NCBI GenBank assembly: GCA_905206455.1
Contig: CAJLHL010000082.1
Location: 1-10,562 of the forward strand
Reading direction: 5' to 3'
DNA length: 10,562 nt
DNA from: an uncultured Eubacteriales bacterium
GTDB lineage: Bacteria; Bacillota; Clostridia; Peptostreptococcales; Anaerovoracaceae
In this document: positions 5,944-10,562 of the stretch, piece by piece
Layout of the letters: each line of letters begins with the position of its first letter
Numbering within the stretch: the first letter of the stretch is position 1
Translations under genes and position numbers: made by a program
Notes under the pieces: model-generated
Told to the model about the DNA's origin: nothing
The model's input: the letters and a program-made list of their open reading frames with translations, nothing else
Databases searched by the model: none

Positions 5944-7437
5944 TCACTTTCTTCTGGACGAGAAGAAAATGGCTGAGATACTCAGCAGTGTAAATACGAT
6001 AAAAGAAACCCGCATGGCGAAGATGATCGCATCCTCCGACGCGGAGTTCAGGGTGATGTTTCCCACGGTTACCGCCATGACTGCGGTTACGACGGCCATG
6101 CTCAGCGTGTGGCCGATGGAGCGGCTGGTGGCGGTGACGGAAGACGCCACGCCGTAATCTTTTTTATCCACACAGGCCATAATCGCGTTGGTATTCGGCG
6201 AGGAAAAGAGAGCGAAGCCGATACCGATAACCACCAGCGCGGCGAGAAACAGAGATATCGGAAAATTTTTCCCGATAAAGATAAAGGTGAAAATTCCCGC
6301 CGCAGAGATTCCCATTCCGACGGAAGAGAGCAGGAACGGGGAATATCGGTCGGACAGTCTTCCCGCCACAGGCGACAGAATCGTCTGAAACACCGGGCTG
6401 GTAATGAGAATCAGGCCGGCGATCTGAGAGTCGAATCCCATCACCGTCTGCAGATAGATCGAGAGAAGATAGCTGACGGCATAAGAAGCGCCGTAATTGA
6501 GCAGAGCGGCGATATTTGAGAAAGAAAACACGATATTCTTCCGGAACATATCCAGGCGGATCAGAGGATCCTCCGTCCGCGTCTCTCTCCGCAGGAAGCA
6601 GATTAACAAGAGGATTCCCAGCGGCAGGAGTATTTTTGCGGCGAGGCTCGATGTGATTGAAGAAAATCCGTACATGATACAGGCCAGTGTGGCGCTGTAC
6701 AGAAAGCATCCGGGCAGATCCATCTGTTTGGCGACGGTCTTTTTGCGGCTGCCGGACGATTTTTTCTTCTCTCTGTCATCCGGGGTGTTGACTTCGGACT
6801 TTTTATCGCTTTTTCCCCCGGTTCCCGTTTGGACGTCTTCTTCGCCGGCGGGAAGAGAGCGGGGCTCCTGAAGTTTGAAAACCGAAAGAGCGGCGATAGC
6901 TGCGGCGAGCGCCGTAGTGACATAAAATACGGAGCGCCATCCGAAATTATGGTTGAGGACGCCTCCGAGAACCGGACCGAGCGACAGGCCGAGATATGTG
7001 GCGGAAACGGAGAATCCGAGCATTTTGCCTCTCATCTGGGGAGGAAAAGAGGCTACGAGGATCGCTACATTTGTGGAAAAGATCATCGCCGCGCCCACAC
7101 CCTGCAGCAGCCGGAAGGCGATGATCGTCTGAATGTTCCACGCCAGAGAGCACAGCAGAGCGAAGACGGTAAACAGAATCTGGCCTGTTACCAGAACCGG
7201 CTTTTTGCCGTACAGGTCCGCGAAGTGTCCGAAAGGGACGGAGAGCGCGGCGGAAGACAGGATATATCCCGTAATGATCCAGCCTACGCTGACGGCTCCC
7301 GCATGAAATTCTCCGCTGATGGCCGGAACGGAAAGATTCAGGGCGCTACCGGTAAATGTGGTGAGAAATGAAGTTATCATGACGATCACCAGAAGAGATA
7401 GTTTCGATATTTTTTTTGTGGAACTCGGTTCAGTCAT
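5944..7437 (-). CDS. MFS transporter, DHA2/EmrB-QacA type, 14 helices
   Basis: A 497-residue integral membrane protein of the major facilitator superfamily, probably a proton-driven efflux pump for drugs or other amphipathic compounds. Fourteen hydrophobic segments can be counted, the DHA2 arrangement. The cytoplasmic loop between helices 2 and 3 has the motif A-like G-H-F-A-D-L-Y-G-K-K-P (70-80). Helix 4 carries RLLQGVGAAMIF and helix 5 the motif C-like LGPVLGGVLNHNFGWR. A second motif A-like G-R-L-S-D-R-Y occurs near 359-365. Between helices 6 and 7 is a long, highly charged loop (about 191-240, rich in K, E, D, S and G). The ATG at 7437 is chosen because AAGGAGA (7444-7450) lies six bases upstream. 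A longer reading to 7674 adds 79 residues with no recognisable domain, and the chosen start is followed directly by helix 1. Confidence 0.9.
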   Translation of the reverse strand: MTEPSSTKKISKLSLLVIVMITSFLTTFTGSALNLSVPAISGEFHAGAVSVGWIITGYILSSAALSVPFGHFADLYGKKPVLVTGQILFTVFALLCSLAWNIQTIIAFRLLQGVGAAMIFSTNVAILVASFPPQMRGKMLGFSVSATYLGLSLGPVLGGVLNHNFGWRSVFYVTTALAAAIAALSVFKLQEPRSLPAGEEDVQTGTGGKSDKKSEVNTPDDREKKKSSGSRKKTVAKQMDLPGCFLYSATLACIMYGFSSITSSLAAKILLPLGILLLICFLRRETRTEDPLIRLDMFRKNIVFSFSNIAALLNYGASYAVSYLLSIYLQTVMGFDSQIAGLILITSPVFQTILSPVAGRLSDRYSPFLLSSVGMGISAAGIFTFIFIGKNFPISLFLAALVVIGIGFALFSSPNTNAIMACVDKKDYGVASSVTATSRSIGHTLSMAVVTAVMAVTVGNITLNSASEDAIIFAMRVSFIVFTLLSISAIFFSSRRK

Positions 7438-7443
7438 TTTCTG

Positions 7444-7450
7444 TCTCCTT
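7444..7450 (-). promoter_or_regulatory. Ribosome binding site of the MFS gene
   Basis: AAGGAGA on the minus strand, six bases before the ATG at 7437. It decides this start over upstream in-frame starts that lack such a site. Confidence 0.8.
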
Positions 7451-7540
7451 CCGCTTCTCCCTTTCTGTGGGTATGTGGGTGCGGTAAATAGTTTCTCTGA
7501 GAAATCCGAAATTTTCTTCGGAATATGCTGCGGCCGGTTC

Positions 7541-7578
7541 AAAAATTGCGAATTCGGCTTTAAAAATGCGAAAACCGG
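7541..7578. repeat. Two near-direct repeats upstream of the MFS gene
   Basis: AAAAATTGCGAATTCGG (7541-7557) and AAAAATGCGAAAACCGG (7562-7578). The shared TGCGAA cores start 20 bases apart, about two helical turns. They lie 104-141 bases upstream of the MFS start, inside its probable leader or promoter-proximal region. They could be a repressor operator pair, as is common for drug-efflux genes, but no regulator gene is adjacent. Confidence 0.35.
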
Positions 7579-7662
7579 TATAAACCGTGCAGAGCGTGAA
7601 ATCCTGTTTTGAAAGAGCCGTATCCGCGGCCTGCAGAGCCGAAGGATGATCGATGCTATGTT

Positions 7663-7668
7663 ATTATA
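7663..7668 (-). promoter_or_regulatory. Candidate -10 box for the MFS-Hpt-thioesterase set
   Basis: A perfect TATAAT on the minus strand within AT-rich DNA. The hexamer 17 bases upstream (TTATTT) is a poor -35, and there is no TG extension. A second TATAAT lies at 7700-7705 on the same strand, also without a good -35. If used, either gives a leader of roughly 220-260 bases for the MFS gene. Confidence 0.3.
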
Positions 7669-7743
7669 CGTCAAAACGAACGGAAAAATAAACGGAAATA
7701 TTATATGCGGACAGAATAAATAATATTCTGCGGATTTTAAATA

Positions 7744-7822
7744 TTCAGCGCTGCACGCTGAAACGTCTGAGATCCGGAACTGCGGATCTCCAAAATCCGC
7801 CGGGCGGTTCTTCCGGATCCGG
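7744..7822. repeat. Cluster of overlapping inverted repeats
   Basis: Four stems are packed into 79 bases. They are TTCAGCG/CGCTGAA (7744-7750 with 7756-7762), GAGATCCG/CGGATCTC (7769-7776 with 7783-7790), GATCCGGAA/TTCCGGATC (7771-7779 with 7811-7819) and GCGGAT/ATCCGC (7782-7787 with 7795-7800). There is also a 10-base palindrome CCGGATCCGG (7813-7822). The second stem excludes the third and fourth. No U run follows on either strand, so it is not a simple terminator. It lies upstream of the glyA promoter, so if it is RNA it belongs to another transcript. Confidence 0.55.
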
Positions 7823-7870
7823 CTTTGTCAGTGAGGGAAAAGGCGATTTACCGGAAGAAATGGTTGGTAC

Positions 7871-7899
7871 TTCAAAATATAGCGGGCATGTGCTATAAT
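7871..7899 (+). promoter_or_regulatory. Sigma-A type promoter of glyA
   Basis: The -10 box TATAAT (7894-7899) is perfect and preceded by TGC (7891-7893), the extended -10 element. A TTCAAA hexamer (7871-7876, four of six matches to TTGACA) lies 17 bases upstream. Transcription should start near 7906, giving a leader of about 105 bases. The leader contains small competing hairpins (7957-7962 with 7970-7975; 7969-7974 with 7977-7982) but no riboswitch that I recognise. Confidence 0.8.
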
Positions 7900-7998
7900 T
7901 CATCTGATACGATGATGAAAGGCGTATTTTGAAGAAATTTGCATCGAATCTATTTTCCTTCAATTTTTCTGAAGGGCTTCAGATCATTTACTGGTGAA

Positions 7999-8007
7999 AA
8001 GGAGAGG
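7999..8007 (+). promoter_or_regulatory. Ribosome binding site of glyA
   Basis: AAGGAGAGG just before the ATG at 8011; the AAGGAG core ends six bases upstream. It fixes this start in preference to a TTG at 7939 in the same frame, which has no ribosome site and adds a non-conserved 24-residue extension. Confidence 0.9.
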
Positions 8008-8010
8008 ACA

Positions 8011-9252
8011 ATGTATTTTCATTATCTGGAAAAGGCAGATCCGGAGATCGCCTCGATAATAAAGAAAGAGATGGGCAGACAGGAAAACAAGATCGAACTC
8101 ATCGCTTCGGAAAATTTCGTGAGCAGAGCTGTCATGGAAGCGATGGGCAGCGCATTGACGAATAAATATGCGGAAGGTTATCCCGGCAAGCGTTATTACG
8201 GAGGATGTGAATTTGTAGACGAAGCGGAGACTCTGGCGATCGAAAGGCTGAAAGCCCTCTTCGGCGCGGAACACGCCAACGTGCAGCCGCACAGCGGAGC
8301 CAACGCCAATACCGCAGTCTACCAGGCGGTTCTCGAGTACGGGGACACGGTCATGGGTATGGACTTGTCCAACGGCGGCCATCTTACACACGGTTCTCCG
8401 GTGAATTATTCGGGGAAATCCTATCGTTTCGTTTCTTACGGCATCGATCCCGCTACAGGCATGATCGATTTTGACAATGTGAGGAAGTTAGCTCAGGAAC
8501 ACCGGCCGAAGCTCATCGTAGCGGGCGCCAGCGCTTATCCGCGCACGGTGGAGACAGATAAGTTCCGCGAGATCGCGGATGAGATCGGTGCGATTCTGAT
8601 GGTAGACATGGCGCATATCGCAGGTCTCGTGGCAGCCGGCTGTCATCCGAATCCGGTGGAGTATGCGGATATCGTTACGACTACGACGCATAAGACACTG
8701 AGAGGTCCGAGAGGCGGTGCGATTCTCTGCAGAGAGGAATACGCAAAGGCTGTAGACAAGGCGATCTTTCCGGGCACACAGGGCGGTCCTCTGATGCACG
8801 TCATCGCGGCGAAGGCCGTGTGTTTTAAAGAAGCGGCTTCTCCTGAATTTAAGCGCGATATGGAACAGGTCGTCAAAAACGCGAAAGTATTGGCGGAAGG
8901 TCTCATGGAGAGAGGCTTTGACCTGGTTTCCGGCGGTACGGACAACCATCTGATGCTGGTAAATCTGGTAAATAAGGGTCTTACGGGCAAGCAGGCGGAG
9001 AAGCTGCTGGATGAAGCGAATATCACGACAAACAAGAATGCGGTTCCAAACGATCCTCAGAGTCCGTTTATCACCAGCGGCATCCGTCTGGGCACGCCGG
9101 CGATGACGACCCGCGGTTTTAAAGAAGAGGACGCGGCAAAGACTGCGGAAGCGATCGCGCTTGTCCTGGATCATCCGGAAGACTCTTCGTCTCTGGAAAA
9201 GGCAAAGACTATCGTAAAAGAACTCTGTGAGAAATATCCGCTCTATCTGTAG
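8011..9252 (+). CDS. glyA: Serine hydroxymethyltransferase
   Basis: A cytoplasmic PLP enzyme that interconverts serine plus tetrahydrofolate with glycine plus 5,10-methylenetetrahydrofolate, the main source of one-carbon units. The 413 residues match the usual bacterial length. Diagnostic stretches are IELIASENFVS (28-38), NKYAEGYPGKRYYGG (51-65), NVQPHSGANAN (90-100) and LSNGGHLTHG (119-128). MVDMAHIAGLVAAG (197-210) contains the PLP-contacting Asp and His. V-T-T-T-T-H-K-T-L-R-G-P-R-G-G (222-236) holds Lys228, which forms the Schiff base. The C-terminal SGIRLGTPAMTTRGF segment is intact. No defect was seen. The gene has its own promoter and terminator, so it is probably monocistronic. Confidence 0.98.
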   Translation: MYFHYLEKADPEIASIIKKEMGRQENKIELIASENFVSRAVMEAMGSALTNKYAEGYPGKRYYGGCEFVDEAETLAIERLKALFGAEHANVQPHSGANANTAVYQAVLEYGDTVMGMDLSNGGHLTHGSPVNYSGKSYRFVSYGIDPATGMIDFDNVRKLAQEHRPKLIVAGASAYPRTVETDKFREIADEIGAILMVDMAHIAGLVAAGCHPNPVEYADIVTTTTHKTLRGPRGGAILCREEYAKAVDKAIFPGTQGGPLMHVIAAKAVCFKEAASPEFKRDMEQVVKNAKVLAEGLMERGFDLVSGGTDNHLMLVNLVNKGLTGKQAEKLLDEANITTNKNAVPNDPQSPFITSGIRLGTPAMTTRGFKEEDAAKTAEAIALVLDHPEDSSSLEKAKTIVKELCEKYPLYL

Positions 9253-9306
9253 AAATCCGGATTCTCGAAAGAGGACGCGGCGGATCTGATCATACGCAGC
9301 GTATCG

Positions 9307-9348
9307 ACTGCCCTGGGATGCATTCCGCGTCTCAGGGCAGTTCTTTCG
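9307..9348 (+). terminator. Intrinsic terminator after glyA
   Basis: Arms 9307-9318 and 9330-9341 pair over 12 bp with one G-U pair (core ACTGCCCTG/CAGGGCAGT). The loop is 11 bases, followed by TTCTTTC. It lies 54 bases after the glyA stop. The U tract is interrupted by C, so termination may be incomplete and some reading into the next gene is possible. Confidence 0.75.
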
Positions 9349-9374
9349 CAGCGCCGTCCGAGAGAGAGAACTCA

Positions 9375-9386
9375 TTTCCCGGGAAA
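9375..9386. repeat. 12-bp palindrome upstream of the YeiH-family gene
   Basis: TTTCCCGGGAAA is a perfect palindrome 78 bases before the gene start. A smaller inverted repeat, GTCAT/ATGAC (9425-9429 with 9435-9439), follows. Either could be a site for a dimeric regulator. No convincing promoter hexamer pair was found in 9349-9464. Confidence 0.35.
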
Positions 9387-9452
9387 ATCAGTTCGTCCGT
9401 GGGGGATTTTTCCGAAGGGCAAAAGTCATCAAACATGACAACGGAATAAAAG

Positions 9453-9459
9453 AAAGGAG
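9453..9459 (+). promoter_or_regulatory. Ribosome binding site of the YeiH-family gene
   Basis: AAAGGAG ends five bases before the ATG at 9465. It overlaps the in-frame GTG at 9459, which is therefore unlikely to be the start. Confidence 0.8.
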
Positions 9460-9464
9460 TGAAT

Positions 9465-10529
9465 ATGGAACTATTGAAAGAGCGGTGGCGGGGATTGGCT
9501 CTTTGTCTGGCGATTGCCGTACCCGCCGCTTATCTGGGAAACCGGTTTCCCATCATAGGCGGACCGGTAATCGCCATTATCGCCGGAATGATAATGACAC
9601 AGATTTTGAAAGATAAGACGAAGATGCAGCCAGGCATTACCTTTACTTCAAAAAAGATACTGCAGTACGCCGTCATTTTGTTGGGATTCGGCCTGAATCT
9701 GTCGGTCATCTTTCAGACGGGAAAGCAGTCGCTGCCCATCATCATTTCGACGATCACGGTATCACTGATAATAGCTTATCTGTTGTACCGCCTGATAAAA
9801 ATTCCGTCGAAGATCTCCATACTCATCGGTGTGGGTTCTTCTATCTGCGGCGGTTCCGCTATCGCGGCGTCTGCGCCGGTGATCGATGCGGATGACGAGG
9901 AAGTGGCGCAGTCCATTTCCGTCATCTTTTTCTTCAATGTACTGGCTGCGATTCTCTTTCCGACGCTCGGAGCACAGATTTTGGGATTCAGCCCGGATCC
10001 GGAGGCTTTCGGCATTTTTGCGGGAACGGCGGTCAATGATACTTCTTCGGTTACGGCGGCGGCTTCCACCTGGGACGCGATGTTTGGTCTGGGATCTCAA
10101 ACTCTGGATAAAGCGGTTACCGTTAAGCTGACGCGGACGCTGGCGATCATCCCGATTACTCTGGCGCTGGCTTTTCTCAGGGCGAGAAAAGAAAAAAGCG
10201 GAAAAGGTACGAAAGTCAGCATGAAATCGATTTTTCCGTTTTTTATCCTTTATTTCGTCGGCGCTTCTGTCATCACTACGATATTTCAGCTAATGATTTC
10301 CTCCGGAATCATCACGGGAATGGCGGCGGCCGCTATCCTCGGTTTTTTCTCTCTGATGAAACAGGTGAGCAAGTTCTTTATTGTGATGGCTATGGCCGCC
10401 ATCGGTCTTAATACGGATATCGTAAAACTCGTAAAATCCGGCGGAAAACCGATCGCCATGGGGCTTTGCTGCTGGGTGGGAATATCTGTCACCAGTCTCG
10501 GAATGCAGCATATTATGGGAATCTGGTAG
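9465..10529 (+). CDS. YeiH/UPF0324 family membrane protein (putative sulfate exporter family)
   Basis: A 354-residue, highly hydrophobic protein with about ten membrane segments, of the conserved YeiH family often annotated as putative sulfate exporters; the substrate is not firmly established. Family hallmarks are visible: AVILLGFGLNLS near 69-80, G-V-G-S-S-I-C-G-G-S-A-I-A-A-S-A-P at 122-138, G-T-A-V-N-D-T-S-S-V-T-A-A at 187-199, VKLTRTLAIIP at 220-230, and a late AAIGLNTD near 311-318. Length is typical (about 330-360) and the frame is intact. The start is set by the ribosome site at 9453-9459. In many bacteria a LysR regulator adjoins this gene, but none is seen here; the window ends 33 bases after the stop. 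The gene follows glyA by 212 bases with a terminator between, so a shared role is not implied. Confidence 0.9.
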   Translation: MELLKERWRGLALCLAIAVPAAYLGNRFPIIGGPVIAIIAGMIMTQILKDKTKMQPGITFTSKKILQYAVILLGFGLNLSVIFQTGKQSLPIIISTITVSLIIAYLLYRLIKIPSKISILIGVGSSICGGSAIAASAPVIDADDEEVAQSISVIFFFNVLAAILFPTLGAQILGFSPDPEAFGIFAGTAVNDTSSVTAAASTWDAMFGLGSQTLDKAVTVKLTRTLAIIPITLALAFLRARKEKSGKGTKVSMKSIFPFFILYFVGASVITTIFQLMISSGIITGMAAAAILGFFSLMKQVSKFFIVMAMAAIGLNTDIVKLVKSGGKPIAMGLCCWVGISVTSLGMQHIMGIW

Positions 10530-10562
10530 CGTTGAGAATACAGGCGGACACAAAAGGGGACC

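Larger units (their letters stand above)
7438..8010. other. Divergent intergenic region, no gene seen
   Basis: This stretch separates the minus-strand MFS gene from plus-strand glyA. It is more AT-rich than the flanking genes between about 7660 and 7745. I see no convincing coding frame on either strand. It holds the leader of the MFS gene, two near-direct repeats (7541-7578), candidate minus-strand -10 boxes at 7663-7668 and 7700-7705, a cluster of inverted repeats (7744-7822), the glyA promoter (7871-7899) and the glyA leader. Confidence 0.75.

Noticed and set aside
7438..7674. A 79-residue N-terminal extension of the MFS transporter
   Set aside because: There is a good ribosome site before the ATG at 7437. 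The extension is rich in Arg, Phe and Ile, has no recognisable domain, and covers likely promoter DNA.
7790..7822. A possible ZTP or folate riboswitch for glyA, suggested by the GC-rich CCGCCGGGCGG segment
   Set aside because: It lies upstream of the glyA promoter and so would not be in its transcript. I could not match the conserved cores of those riboswitch classes.
8488..9375. A 295-codon minus-strand frame
   Set aside because: It is antisense to glyA, and its 5' end lies beyond the glyA terminator. It is an Arg-rich shadow product of codon bias.

Overview
The window looks like chromosomal DNA from a low- to mid-GC Gram-positive anaerobe, probably Bacillota/Clostridia. The base composition is slightly GC-rich by eye. 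Strong AGGAGG-type ribosome sites, an AlgI/DltB-type MBOAT next to a DltC-like carrier protein, a two-hotdog acyl-ACP thioesterase and a sigma-A promoter with an extended -10 all fit that placement. It is inferred from gene content and not from a phylogeny.

Region 1 (1-4537, + strand) is a tightly packed operon already in progress at the left edge: a GNAT acyltransferase, a DltC-like acyl carrier protein, an MBOAT membrane acyltransferase, and a membrane-anchored protein that joins an SGNH/DltD-like domain to a NodB/PgaB-like polysaccharide deacetylase domain. Intergenic gaps are 3, 3 and 17 bases. I read it as a Dlt-like system for acylating a cell-surface polymer. The carrier protein would hold the acyl or aminoacyl thioester. 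The MBOAT would carry it across the membrane to the tyrosine of its own C-terminal hexapeptide FIYMQF, and the SGNH domain would place it on the polymer. The fused deacetylase would edit the same polymer, or free amines on it. The enzyme that charges the carrier would lie to the left of the window. This locus is the most interesting part of the window.

Region 2 (4586-7437, - strand) is a convergent set of three genes: a 14-helix DHA2-type MFS transporter, a stand-alone histidine phosphotransfer (Hpt) protein, and an acyl-ACP thioesterase. A 17-bp perfect inverted repeat at 4586-4627, flanked by A and T runs, can terminate both this set and region 1.

Region 3 (7438-8010) is a divergent intergenic stretch of about 570 bases. 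It holds the leader of the MFS gene, a pair of near-direct repeats, a dense cluster of mutually exclusive hairpins, and a clear promoter (TTCAAA, 17 bp, TGC-TATAAT) for the next gene.

Region 4 (8011-10562, + strand) contains glyA (serine hydroxymethyltransferase) with its own terminator, then a YeiH/UPF0324 family membrane transporter with a 12-bp palindrome in its upstream region. No rRNA, tRNA, CRISPR array, insertion sequence or phage gene was seen.
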